This document shows, piece after piece, positions 1-7,050 of a stretch of DNA of 14,642 nt; positions within the stretch are counted from its first letter, which is position 1, and each line of letters opens with the position of its first letter. The translations under genes were made by a program, and so were the position numbers. Under the pieces are notes generated by a model. That model ran no database searches. It was not told the DNA's origin and was given only the letters and a program-made list of their open reading frames with translations. The stretch comes from an uncultured Desulfovibrio sp. (lineage in GTDB: Bacteria; Desulfobacterota; Desulfovibrionia; Desulfovibrionales; Desulfovibrionaceae): assembly GCA_900553145.1 (NCBI GenBank), contig USCL01000070.1, positions 1 to 14,642 of the forward strand, in the 5' to 3' direction.

Positions 1-24
1 TCCTTCGGGAGCCTCCCCGTTTTT
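1..24 (+). terminator. possible terminator at the window edge
   Basis: A 4-bp stem with a 3-nt loop (7-10 with 14-17) is followed by C, G and five T (20-24). This would fit the end of a plus-strand gene lying to the left. The stem is short and the element may be cut by the window edge, so this is only a hint. Confidence 0.25.
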
Positions 25-97
25 GCGGCTTTTGGGGGAATACGAAGCGTTCGGAATGTTTTGTCCGGTTCGGCTTTGTTTTTCGGTTTTGGCCCGT

Positions 98-131
98 AAA
101 AAAGCCCCGGCTTGGGAGAAAACGCCGGGGC
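98..131 (-). terminator. intrinsic terminator of the sulfotransferase gene
   Basis: Read on the minus strand, this is a perfect 8-bp stem GCCCCGGC/GCCGGGGC (124-131 with 104-111), a 12-nt loop, and then six T (98-103). It lies about 35 bp past the sulfotransferase stop codon. It is a canonical rho-independent terminator and closes the transporter-sulfotransferase unit. Confidence 0.88.
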
Positions 132-166
132 CTGTCCCTTAGGGGTGAGGGACGTTGCAAGAGGGC

Positions 167-1585
167 TTACTTCGAGGAGCTGAAGTTGGGGCCCTTCTTG
201 AATTCAAGAAGCTGATGCCAGTCGGGGCAGCCCGCCGCGAGCTTGCCTTGCGGCTTCAGGGCCTTGCCCGCGAAGGCGGGGAAGTCCTTGCCGTAGCGGT
301 AGGCGCGGTGCACCTGCGTTTCGGGGTTGTCGTCGCGCTTCACGCAGTAGGCCTGATCGTCTGCGGAGATGGGGTTGTTGTATTCCCAGACCACCTGCTT
401 GTCCGGGGTGACTTCGAAAAGATGCCCGTTGTTGGTGGAGGTGATGAACCAGTTGCCGTTGGGAAGCTTCTGGGCCGCTGACTGGAAGTCGGAGTAGAAG
501 CTGTTGTGATCCCTTGTTTCGTACTGCCATACCACCTGATTGGTGGCCGGGTTGATTTCCATGACGGAGCTGCGGTTGGCGCTGGGGCGGTGCGTGCCGT
601 TGTTGAAGATGGAGATGTTGCCGTTGGGCAGCCATTCCACGTCGTGCGAGCCGAAGAGGATCTGATCGCCGTCGTCATGGTAGCCGGAGGGTGCCTTGCC
701 CATGCCGTGGGTGGCGGGGTTGCCGTAGCGCCAGACGATCTTCTTGGTCTTGCGGTCGATGATGTAGATTTCGCCGAAGTCGCGCGAGTTGACCGCGTAC
801 TGGTCGGTCTTGGGGTTGTAGCGGACCGAGTTCCAGTGGGTCCAGTCGGCGCGGGCGAAATACCCCATGCTCAGGGGCAGATGCCAATTGATGTCGATCT
901 GGTCGGGGCCTGTCCCGATGTTGTCCCACACATGCCATTCCCACGCGATTTCGCCCTTGGGCGTGACTTCAAGGATGGCGTCGGGCCAGATGCCCTGAAG
1001 CGGCTGGCCGTCAGGCCCTTGGCCGGGGGCCGGCATGCCGTTGCGGCTGAGGGCCGTGTCCTTGGGATCGCGGCCCTTGGCAAGGGCTTCGTCATACGTC
1101 TTGTTTTCCCAGATCAGGATGGCGGTGTTGCCGTTGGGCAGGCGATCGAAGCCGTGGTGCGCGATCTGGCGCGGGTTGCTGACCTTGTATTCCCAGACCA
1201 CCTTGCCGTCCCATGCGTATTCGCGGAGCAGCCCGTACCAGCCGCCGAAGTTCACGGGGCTCCCGGCGATCTTTTCGGCGCGGAGCAGGTTCCCGTTGGG
1301 AAGGAGCTCCGCATAGAAGGCGGGATGCTCATGCGTCCACGTATGGACGACATTGCCTTCCATATCGATGAGATAGGTTTTTCTGCTGCCGGGGTCCTGG
1401 ATTTTGTCCACAATCCATGAGGAGACCTTGGTATGCGGCGTGAACAGCGTGTAGCCGTCGTAGGCCTTCGCCTTGTCATAGGCCAGCAGGCCGAGCGGGC
1501 CGGTGATGGCTTCATAGGCGCTTGCCGGGGCCGAGAGCATGAAGAGGGACAGCAGGGCCGTAGCCAATGAGGTAAGCCTGAACAT
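167..1585 (-). CDS. periplasmic aryl-sulfate sulfotransferase (ASST family)
   Basis: Predicted 472-aa secreted enzyme that moves a sulfuryl group from an aryl sulfate donor to a phenolic acceptor without PAPS. Residues 1-23 form a signal peptide with an ASA cleavage site, so it acts in the periplasm. The mature chain has six W/Y-containing blade motifs of the type 'G-x-V-V-W-x-Y' (GNVVHTW, GKVVWEY, GEIAWEW, KKIVWRY, NQVVWQY, KQVVWEY) and four LPNGN turns, which fits a six-bladed beta-propeller. H250, H314, R333 and H388 follow the same order as the E. coli AssT active-site residues H252, H356, R374 and H436; this is a match by order, not by alignment. Only two cysteines remain (C414, C453), possibly a disulfide; no dsbL/dsbI pair is visible nearby. 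It is shorter than E. coli AssT (about 570-600 aa). The ATG has an AAGGAG about 8 nt upstream. It follows the anion transporter on the same strand. Confidence 0.85.
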   Translation of the reverse strand: MFRLTSLATALLSLFMLSAPASAYEAITGPLGLLAYDKAKAYDGYTLFTPHTKVSSWIVDKIQDPGSRKTYLIDMEGNVVHTWTHEHPAFYAELLPNGNLLRAEKIAGSPVNFGGWYGLLREYAWDGKVVWEYKVSNPRQIAHHGFDRLPNGNTAILIWENKTYDEALAKGRDPKDTALSRNGMPAPGQGPDGQPLQGIWPDAILEVTPKGEIAWEWHVWDNIGTGPDQIDINWHLPLSMGYFARADWTHWNSVRYNPKTDQYAVNSRDFGEIYIIDRKTKKIVWRYGNPATHGMGKAPSGYHDDGDQILFGSHDVEWLPNGNISIFNNGTHRPSANRSSVMEINPATNQVVWQYETRDHNSFYSDFQSAAQKLPNGNWFITSTNNGHLFEVTPDKQVVWEYNNPISADDQAYCVKRDDNPETQVHRAYRYGKDFPAFAGKALKPQGKLAAGCPDWHQLLEFKKGPNFSSSK

Positions 1586-1604
1586 GGAGCGCTCCTTCTC
1601 TTTC

Positions 1605-1687
1605 GGCCCCGCCCGTTGGGTGCGGGGCCTTCCGCCGCAAGAAGCGGCGGAGGGTGAACCCCGGGCCGTCCGGAAGGAGGCCCGGGG
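1605..1687 (-). repeat. three consecutive GC-rich stem-loops between transporter and sulfotransferase
   Basis: The 110-bp spacer contains three perfect or near-perfect hairpins: 1605-1612/1622-1629 (GGCCCCGC/GCGGGGCC), 1631-1638/1644-1651 (TCCGCCGC/GCGGCGGA, extendable outward with one G-U pair), and 1659-1667/1679-1687 (CCCCGGGCC/GGCCCGGGG). None has a real T-run after it on the minus strand, so they do not look like simple terminators. The one nearest the sulfotransferase ends just before its ribosome-binding site. They may tune readthrough or mRNA stability; the role is inferred. Confidence 0.6.
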
Positions 1688-1695
1688 CGGAATCG

Positions 1696-3099
1696 TTACA
1701 GAAGCATTTTCCAGTAAGGGATGGCGAGGAAGAAGAGGAAGATGCCGGTGAGGACCATGCGGGCCGCGAGCACCTTCACCATATCCTTGAAGAGCATGTA
1801 GCCGGAACTGAAGAAGTAGAGGATGACCGCGTATTCATAGGGGAAGAGGTAGTTGTCGAGCCCGTACTGGAACGAATAGAACAGGATGCGCGGGTCCATG
1901 TTCATCTGCATGCCGAGCTCGGTGATGGGGGAGGTCATGGTTGTGGTGGCCGCGAGCGGGGTCAGGAGGAAGTTGGCCAGAACGCCGAGCACATAGGCGG
2001 CCAGGCTGGCGGTGGTGGCGGTCATGCCGTGGAGATAGGGCAGGGTATTGTCGGCGATCCACGCGGTGACCTTGAGGAAGCCGCCGGCGCTGCCGATGGT
2101 CATGCAGCCCATGATGAAGAACAGGGGGGCGAAGTTGATCTTGCTGAACTTGGGGCCGTCGAGAAGCCTGACGCCGGGGAGGAAGGCTACGAACGTGATG
2201 CCGATGAGCACCAGCCCGGCGGCGATGCCGTGCAGCTTGTCCGTGGCGAGCAGGATGAGGGTCGCGAGCATGAGGATCGCGGCGCGCTTCTGTTCGGGCG
2301 TCACCGGGCCGAGTTCCTGATACTTGATCTGCAAGGTCGCGCGCAGGGCCTGCCTATCCACCTTGGAGGGGAGGAGCAGCATGACGAGCCCCACGGACAT
2401 GAAGGTGTACATCATGCCGGGGAGGAAATTATGGATGGCGTATTCCATCCATGTGATGTTGATGCCGGAAACCTTATGCAGCAAGCCCACGCCGAGCACG
2501 AGGTCCGCGCCGCCGGTGAGGTAGCACAGCTTGGTCGACGCCACGGCGAGGCAGCAGGTCAGGATGACGGCGGTGGCTTCGCGCCCCTTGGCCTTGAAAT
2601 CAAGCGCGTCGCACAGGCTGATGCCGATGGCGCAGAAGATGGCGGCCTTGCCGGTGATGGCCGGGACAAGCGGCGCGACGATGGACACGGCGAGGGTGAT
2701 GCCGATGAGCGTTCCTGTGAAGCTGCCGCCCATGCAACGCACGCAAGTCAAACCGATGCGCTTGCCGAGGCCGGTTTCCTGCAATATCTTGCCGAGCGCG
2801 AACCCGCCGGTGACGATGAGGGGCACTTCGGAAAGCCACGGGGAATACACGACCTGCTGCTTTACGCCGCACAGGACGATGTACAGCACGGGCAGGACAA
2901 GTCCAACGGCGATCTCGTTCATTGCATCCATCGCCCAGATGCAGATGGCCCATGTGGTAATGGCAAGGAAGAGGGCCATGTGGTGCGTGACGGTTTGGCC
3001 GTCTATGGGCATGATCCAGTAGACAATCAGAGGTATCACAAGCGATACGATCCATTTTAAAGCCAGCGGATTGTTTTTTCCCGTCATCGACAGAGCCAT
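1696..3099 (-). CDS. SLC13/DASS-family anion transporter
   Basis: 467-aa very hydrophobic inner-membrane protein with about a dozen membrane segments along its whole length and short polar loops, the usual size of divalent-anion:sodium symporters (Na_sulph_symp/CitMHS type; sulfate, di- and tricarboxylates). Two Ser/Thr-rich re-entrant-like stretches, around 'VASTKLCYLTGGADL' in the first half and 'LTPLAATTTMTSPI' in the second, sit where the family carries its two substrate/sodium loops, though the textbook SNT triplets are not intact. The start has AAGGAG 6 nt upstream. It is the first gene of a probable unit with the aryl-sulfate sulfotransferase, which suggests a sulfate ester, sulfate or aromatic acid as substrate; that is inference from context. 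The divergent Crp-type gene is the likely regulator. Confidence 0.82.
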   Translation of the reverse strand: MALSMTGKNNPLALKWIVSLVIPLIVYWIMPIDGQTVTHHMALFLAITTWAICIWAMDAMNEIAVGLVLPVLYIVLCGVKQQVVYSPWLSEVPLIVTGGFALGKILQETGLGKRIGLTCVRCMGGSFTGTLIGITLAVSIVAPLVPAITGKAAIFCAIGISLCDALDFKAKGREATAVILTCCLAVASTKLCYLTGGADLVLGVGLLHKVSGINITWMEYAIHNFLPGMMYTFMSVGLVMLLLPSKVDRQALRATLQIKYQELGPVTPEQKRAAILMLATLILLATDKLHGIAAGLVLIGITFVAFLPGVRLLDGPKFSKINFAPLFFIMGCMTIGSAGGFLKVTAWIADNTLPYLHGMTATTASLAAYVLGVLANFLLTPLAATTTMTSPITELGMQMNMDPRILFYSFQYGLDNYLFPYEYAVILYFFSSGYMLFKDMVKVLAARMVLTGIFLFFLAIPYWKMLL

Positions 3100-3132
3100 G
3101 ATCTTCTCCTTCAGAGAGTGGTGCTGAAAGCT

Positions 3133-3145
3133 TGAAATGACTTTA
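3133..3145 (-). promoter_or_regulatory. predicted transporter promoter (-10 and start site)
   Basis: TAAAGT on the minus strand (3145 to 3140) is a 4/6 match to the -10 box and has the key first, second and last bases. With +1 at 3133 (an A) it occupies exactly -12 to -7, and the dyad at 3165-3184 is centred at -41.5. No good -35 box is needed in that arrangement. The alternative TTGAGA (3187-3192) with TACATT 16 bp away would place the same dyad over the promoter core, as for a repressor. Confidence 0.45.
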
Positions 3146-3164
3146 GCTGTAAAGGAGAATACGG

Positions 3165-3184
3165 AATGTAACGGTTGCTACATT
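3165..3184. promoter_or_regulatory. candidate Crp/Fnr-family operator
   Basis: Perfect inverted repeat AATGTA-N8-TACATT, 20 bp. Size and half-site spacing fit dimeric Crp/Fnr-family sites, and the divergent gene next to it encodes such a regulator. The half-site differs from the E. coli CRP (TGTGA) and FNR (TTGAT) consensus, so the regulator's own specificity is unknown. Confidence 0.55.
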
Positions 3185-3316
3185 TTTCTCAAGGACACCT
3201 CTTTTTTGTTGCATGCAGAGAAAATGTCGTACAGGCCGGGCCGGGAAAGGATTGCCCCATCCATGAGAGTAGTGTACAACCTGTTGTCGATAAAACTTTT
3301 TTTGATGAAAAACGTA

Positions 3317-3344
3317 TTGAGTCATACACCGGGTGCGGGATAAT
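3317..3344 (+). promoter_or_regulatory. predicted promoter of the Crp-type regulator
   Basis: TTGAGT (3317-3322) and GATAAT (3339-3344) are separated by 16 bp. Transcription would begin near 3350, leaving a very short leader before the ribosome-binding site at 3358. An in-frame ATG at 3343 lies inside this -10 box, which argues against it being the start codon. Confidence 0.45.
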
Positions 3345-3357
3345 GGCGTTTGCGCAC

Positions 3358-3364
3358 AAGGAGG
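3358..3364 (+). promoter_or_regulatory. ribosome-binding site deciding the regulator start
   Basis: AAGGAGG lies 11 nt before ATG 3376 and 5 nt before an in-frame GTG at 3370. It excludes the longer frames that open at 3175 or 3343. Either the ATG or the GTG could be used, a difference of two residues. Confidence 0.6.
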
Positions 3365-3375
3365 CCGCCGTGGAG

Positions 3376-4056
3376 ATGAACGACGCAAAGCTGATAGAAT
3401 TCACTCATATACCTCCGGAAGCCGGCGTATGGCGTCAGGTGCTCGATCTCGGCACGCGCCTCCGTTTCCGGAAGGGGGAAGAGATCATGCACGGCGGGGA
3501 AAATGGGGAATACCTCTATTATGTGCACCAAGGGGAAGCCCGCCTGATGCGGACGACGCTCGACGGGCGTGAAAAGATCCTCATGTCCATGCGCTCCGGG
3601 ACGGTGACGGGCGAAACGCCGTTTTTTGACGAAGTCCCCGCGCGCAGCTCCATCGTGGCGGGGACGGACTGCGTGGTGTACGCGTTCTCCCGCCACTGCG
3701 TGCTCAATGAAATCCTCCCGCATTATCCCGCCCTGACGCTGGCGCTGCTGCATTCGCTGGCCTCCAAGGTCAGGGTGCTGTGCAACCAGTCGGTGAGCCT
3801 GAGCCTTGAGGAACTGCCTCCGCGCATTTGCCGGTTCCTGCATCTGCGTATGCGGGATGACGGGCAAGGCGCTCCGAACCCCTGCGTGTCGCCGGGGCTG
3901 AACCAGCAGGAGCTGGCGAACCTGCTCGGCGTGCACCGGGTGACGCTCAACAAGGCATTGCGCGAGCTGGAGCGGGAAGCGGTGCTCGGCCCGTACTCCC
4001 GTGATGAGGTCTATATTGTGGATATGGAGCGTTTCCGCGATCTGGCATTAAAGTAG
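3376..4056 (+). CDS. Crp/Fnr-family transcriptional regulator
   Basis: 226-aa regulator, the normal size for the family. Residues about 15-130 form a cyclic-nucleotide-binding-like beta-roll (glycine-rich turns around 'GGENGEYLYYVHQGEARL' and 'GTVTGETPFFDEVPARSS'), followed by a dimerisation helix and a winged helix-turn-helix with recognition region near residues 175-200 (LNQQELANLLGVHR). The N-terminal cysteine cluster that holds the FeS centre in FNR is absent, so it is not a classical FNR. The PFFDEVPARSS segment sits where CRP has its phosphate-binding loop but lacks the full cAMP pattern, so the ligand is unknown. It is divergent from the anion transporter, and a 20-bp dyad in the shared spacer is its likely target. 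No co-directional gene follows it. Confidence 0.87.
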   Translation: MNDAKLIEFTHIPPEAGVWRQVLDLGTRLRFRKGEEIMHGGENGEYLYYVHQGEARLMRTTLDGREKILMSMRSGTVTGETPFFDEVPARSSIVAGTDCVVYAFSRHCVLNEILPHYPALTLALLHSLASKVRVLCNQSVSLSLEELPPRICRFLHLRMRDDGQGAPNPCVSPGLNQQELANLLGVHRVTLNKALRELEREAVLGPYSRDEVYIVDMERFRDLALK

Positions 4057-4354
4057 GAAAGGCGGGTGAGGCGCGGGGGAGAGCCCTTTGCGGAGAAAAT
4101 CCCCTCCAATCCTTTTCTTTAGGGCCTGCGGCTGGCAAGGAAGCCGTATGAAGGGCATTCCGCCGTACGGTAGTGAAAGGGGATGGCCATTTCCGCCGAG
4201 CAGCGGAGTATGGATTTGCGAAAGAGAGGCGAGGAGAAGCCCGTCAAGGGGGTTCCCCCTGCCGCTGGAATGAGCACTGGAGGGGAAGGCTTCCTCCCCA
4301 AAAAGTCGCCCCGGGATCGGTCTGATTCCGGGGCGATCGGTTTGAGGCTGGCCG
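4057..4354. other. convergent intergenic region, no gene seen
   Basis: No coding sequence that I trust. It contains a weak hairpin (4075-4080 with 4100-4104) before a T-rich stretch (4111-4120) that might end the regulator transcript, a 5-bp inverted repeat CCGTA/TACGG (4144-4148, 4166-4170), a small hairpin AGGGGG/CCCCCT (4247-4260), and the terminator at 4300-4336. Positions 4173-4197 match a 25-bp segment in the 14038-14062 hairpin at 21 of 25 bases. Confidence 0.5.
4300..4336 (-). terminator. intrinsic terminator of the tailed membrane protein gene
   Basis: Minus-strand stem TCGCCCCGG/CCGGGGCGA, a perfect 9 bp (4328-4336 with 4306-4314), has a 13-nt loop and is followed after one base by five T (4300-4304). 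It lies about 20 bp past the stop codon at 4355. Confidence 0.85.
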
Positions 4355-6298
4355 TTAGTTTGCGGGGGCGGGCTGGGCTGCGGGGGCCGTTTCCGTGGCC
4401 GGAGCCGGTTCTTCAGGAGCGGGCAGCGGCGTGGCCTGCGGTTCCGTGGCCGTGGGATTTTCAGCGGGGGCCGCAGGCGCGGGAGCGGCTTCGTCAGCGG
4501 CGGGCGCGGCCGGTTCGGAAGGCTGCGCGGGCGATTCAGAAGGGGCCGTTTCCGCTGCCGGGGCTTCCTGGGCCGGGGCGGGAGCCGCGGGCGTGACGAC
4601 GAGCACAGGAGCGGCAGCCGTCGCATAGTACGTCATCGGGGCCGTATAGATCAGCACGAGGAAGGTCAGGACGAGCAGCGCGCCTCCTGCGAAGGAGCGG
4701 TTGAGCGCCTTCCAGAGGATGATGCCGAGCAGAAGGAGCCCGCAGGTCTGCACCAATGCCGCGACCAATGCCAGCGGCGTGGGCTGCAGGGCGGAAAGCG
4801 GCGCGGGGAGTTCGCCAAGGAACAGCGGATAGATGTTCGCCACGGCGAAGAGGAGGCCAAGGGCAATCAACAGAATCGCCAGCAGGAGGAAGAAACCGCG
4901 GCTGCCGCGCGGGGAAAGGCTCAGTACGCCCTGAGCGGTCAGGACGGCCAAAGGCGGGAGGAGGGGCATCAACAGCACGGGCATGTTCGCGCCGAGCAGG
5001 GCGAGGACCGCCAGCGTCACGATGACGCTGCACCACAGCCAGCCTTGGCCGGGACGCTGCTTGCGGTTGACGACGATCCCCTTGAAGAAGGCGCCGATCC
5101 GCCCCCAGGGGAGGAACAGCAAAAGCAGGGTCCAGGGAAGCCAGAGGATGGCGAGCAGGGCCACGATGATCCACGAGTCCTGCCCTTGCAGCTTCCACGC
5201 CTCGAGGACGGGGGAAAAGTATTCGTTTTCGATGAGGGCCTTCAGCAGTTCGCGGCCGCCGTCGCTGAAAGCGATGAATGTGCCCCACGCGAGGAGCAGG
5301 ACCAGCAGCAGCCCGAAGGCCAGAGCGCCGTCACGCGCCCCGGCACGGCGGAACGTGCCGCGCCAGATAAGGAACACGAGGCTGATGAGCAGGGGAAGGG
5401 CAAGGCCGAGCAGGCCGCCGGACAGCGTGGACAGGGCGATAAGCGCGAAACCGGCAACGAGCCACAGCGGCGCGGACACCTTGATCCATCCGCGGTACAG
5501 GCAGATCCCGGCAAGCGTGAGGATGGCCGTGAACAGCATGTCGCTGCCAGAAATCCGGGGCAGCCCCATGCATGTGAAACCGGTCAGAAGCACCAGGCCG
5601 GACGCGAAGGCCGTGCGCCTGTCGTTTCCGGTGGCCCGGGCCAAGGCCCACGTCAGGAGGATCAGGAAGAGGGCGGACAGGGTGGAGGCTATGGGCAGGA
5701 GCAGGACGGGGTAGCCGCTGATCTGCTCCAGGCCGGCGGTCGGCTGCACGCCGGGGATATATGCCGCCAAAGACAGGCCGTCGAGGCCGGGGATGAGGCT
5801 CAGGGCGCTCAGGAACCAGTGATAGACCGGGTAAAGCTCGGGGGAAGGCAGGCCGGATGCGGCGACGCCGAACAGGCCGGCGCCCAGATCGTGCAGGGCG
5901 TGCAGTTCCCGCCCCATAAGCGTGGGCATGGACTGGATGAGCCAGAAAAGGATCAGGATCAGCGGGCCGACGGAAGCGAGCCCATTGAAACAGCGGGAAG
6001 CGAAGCTGGAGGTTTGCGGCTGCGCTTCCGGAGCGGGCGGCATGGACGGCTTGGCCGCTTCGGGCGCGGGGGCCGCCTTTTCCTGCCGGACGGGAGCCGC
6101 CTCGGCGGGGGCCGGTTCCGCCGGGGGAGGTGTCGCCGTTTCTGTTTCCGGGGCCGTCTGGGGCTGCATAGGCGTATCCGTGGCCGCCGTTTCCGTCACG
6201 GGAGCGGCCGGTTCCTCGGAGACGGGCTGGACGGGGGCGGACGGTTGTTCCGCAGGGGCGTTCGGCTCGTCTTTCTGAACGGGGGTATCTGTGCTCAT
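4355..6298 (-). CDS. polytopic membrane protein, GT-C glycosyltransferase-like, with Ala/Pro-rich tails at both ends
   Basis: 647 aa in three parts: a Pro/Ala/Glu/Thr-rich, probably disordered N-tail (1 to about 98), a hydrophobic core with roughly a dozen membrane segments (about 109-565), and a second Ala/Pro/Glu-rich tail (about 567-647). The segment 'RISGSDMLFTAILTLAG' (D253) resembles the Asp-containing helix of ArnT/PMT-like (GT39/GT83) enzymes, and the 'GRELHALHDLG...LYPVYHWFLSAL' stretch resembles their first periplasmic loop. The usual acidic catalytic pair with the 'KPPL' pattern is not recognisable, so activity on polyprenyl-phosphate sugars is uncertain. No signal peptide is seen before TM1. 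The start has AAGGAG 5 nt upstream, directly after a small hairpin. Upstream on the same strand, 98 bp away, lies a GntR regulator. I am confident of the membrane topology and much less so of the function. Confidence 0.6.
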   Translation of the reverse strand: MSTDTPVQKDEPNAPAEQPSAPVQPVSEEPAAPVTETAATDTPMQPQTAPETETATPPPAEPAPAEAAPVRQEKAAPAPEAAKPSMPPAPEAQPQTSSFASRCFNGLASVGPLILILFWLIQSMPTLMGRELHALHDLGAGLFGVAASGLPSPELYPVYHWFLSALSLIPGLDGLSLAAYIPGVQPTAGLEQISGYPVLLLPIASTLSALFLILLTWALARATGNDRRTAFASGLVLLTGFTCMGLPRISGSDMLFTAILTLAGICLYRGWIKVSAPLWLVAGFALIALSTLSGGLLGLALPLLISLVFLIWRGTFRRAGARDGALAFGLLLVLLLAWGTFIAFSDGGRELLKALIENEYFSPVLEAWKLQGQDSWIIVALLAILWLPWTLLLLFLPWGRIGAFFKGIVVNRKQRPGQGWLWCSVIVTLAVLALLGANMPVLLMPLLPPLAVLTAQGVLSLSPRGSRGFFLLLAILLIALGLLFAVANIYPLFLGELPAPLSALQPTPLALVAALVQTCGLLLLGIILWKALNRSFAGGALLVLTFLVLIYTAPMTYYATAAAPVLVVTPAAPAPAQEAPAAETAPSESPAQPSEPAAPAADEAAPAPAAPAENPTATEPQATPLPAPEEPAPATETAPAAQPAPAN

Positions 6299-6309
6299 AT
6301 CTGCTCCTT

Positions 6310-6334
6310 CGATAGGATTTCAAAACAGCTATCG
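6310..6334 (-). repeat. inverted repeat abutting the ribosome-binding site of the membrane protein gene
   Basis: CGATAG (6310-6315) and CTATCG (6329-6334) form a perfect 6-bp inverted repeat with a 13-bp spacer. On the minus-strand mRNA the stem ends immediately before the AAGGAG at 6304-6309. It could be an mRNA hairpin or an operator; nothing else identifies it. Confidence 0.4.
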
Positions 6335-6396
6335 GGGGAGACTGTATCCGAGAATCGGTTCGGCGTCAGCAAAAGAATCCCCCAGCCGGGGACACG

Positions 6397-7050
6397 TCAG
6401 GAGCCGAACTGCCCCATCCTCCGCCCCGATTCGCGGTAGTGCTCGCGGAGCGACTCTTCCACCGTGACGGGGTTCCGCGTCTGTATCGCCTCAAAGATGC
6501 CCCGGTGCCGATCCACGAACTCCTGCGGGGTGAACAACACGTTCCAATGGTTATAGAACAGAAATTTGGAGATGTTCGTACAGGCGGAGCGGGCCATTTC
6601 CACCAGCCGCCGGTTCGCGCAATGCGAGAGCAGGGCGCTGTGGAAGGCGTCGTCCACTTCGGTGAACTCATACAGCCCGCCGACCCTGGGGGCGAGGCGG
6701 GCCATGTGCTCGATCATGCCCGAGAGCCGGGCGATGTCCACATGGGTCATAAGCGGCAGGGAGGCGGCCACGCCCGCCCCTTCGAGGATGCCGCCGATTT
6801 CGTATTCGTTCTCTATTTCCTGGCGGGTCATCTTGCGGATGTATTTCCCCTTTTGCGGTTCCGATGAGATCAGGCCGTCCTGCGTGAGGATTTGCAGCGC
6901 TTCGCGGATAGGCGCGCGGCTGATGCCGAGGCGTTCGGAAAGGATGACTTCCTTAACTTGTTCGCCGGGAGCGAGTTCCCCGTCGAGTATGCAGCGTTTG
7001 ATGAACTCGACAACCTGGCCACTGTATGTCTGGCGTTTGAACGTGTGCAT
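6397..7050 (-). CDS. GntR-family (FadR/FCD subfamily) transcriptional regulator
   Basis: 217-aa DNA-binding regulator. Residues about 8-72 are the GntR winged helix with the recognition segment 'SERLGISRAPIREAL'; residues about 80-210 are an all-helical FCD ligand domain. The expected metal/ligand residues are visible: D133-x3-H137 (in DDAFH), H182 (RHRGIFEAI) and H204 (REHY). Such proteins usually sense small carboxylates or sugar acids and repress metabolic genes. There is no catabolic operon beside it; the neighbours are a membrane protein downstream and a signalling cluster upstream. The start has AAGGAG 5 nt before ATG. A 22-bp dyad 111 bp upstream could be its own operator. The ligand cannot be told from sequence. 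Confidence 0.9.
   Translation of the reverse strand: MHTFKRQTYSGQVVEFIKRCILDGELAPGEQVKEVILSERLGISRAPIREALQILTQDGLISSEPQKGKYIRKMTRQEIENEYEIGGILEGAGVAASLPLMTHVDIARLSGMIEHMARLAPRVGGLYEFTEVDDAFHSALLSHCANRRLVEMARSACTNISKFLFYNHWNVLFTPQEFVDRHRGIFEAIQTRNPVTVEESLREHYRESGRRMGQFGS

Noticed and set aside
1654..3060. 468-codon open frame antisense to the transporter
   Set aside because: Its His/Glu/Gly/Asp-rich composition is the complement of a membrane protein's codons; no motif and no promoter support it.
3276..3287. ACAAC-CT-GTTGT dyad as a second operator
   Set aside because: Arms of 5 bp with a 2-bp gap do not match the geometry of the 3165-3184 site and are short enough to occur by chance.
3175..3375. 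N-terminal extension of the Crp-type regulator
   Set aside because: It would run across the likely operator and promoter, has no ribosome-binding site, and AAGGAGG at 3358 points to a start at 3370 or 3376.
5045..6439. 464-codon open frame antisense to the tailed membrane protein
   Set aside because: Same shadow effect. The minus-strand gene has a good ribosome-binding site, membrane segments and a terminator.
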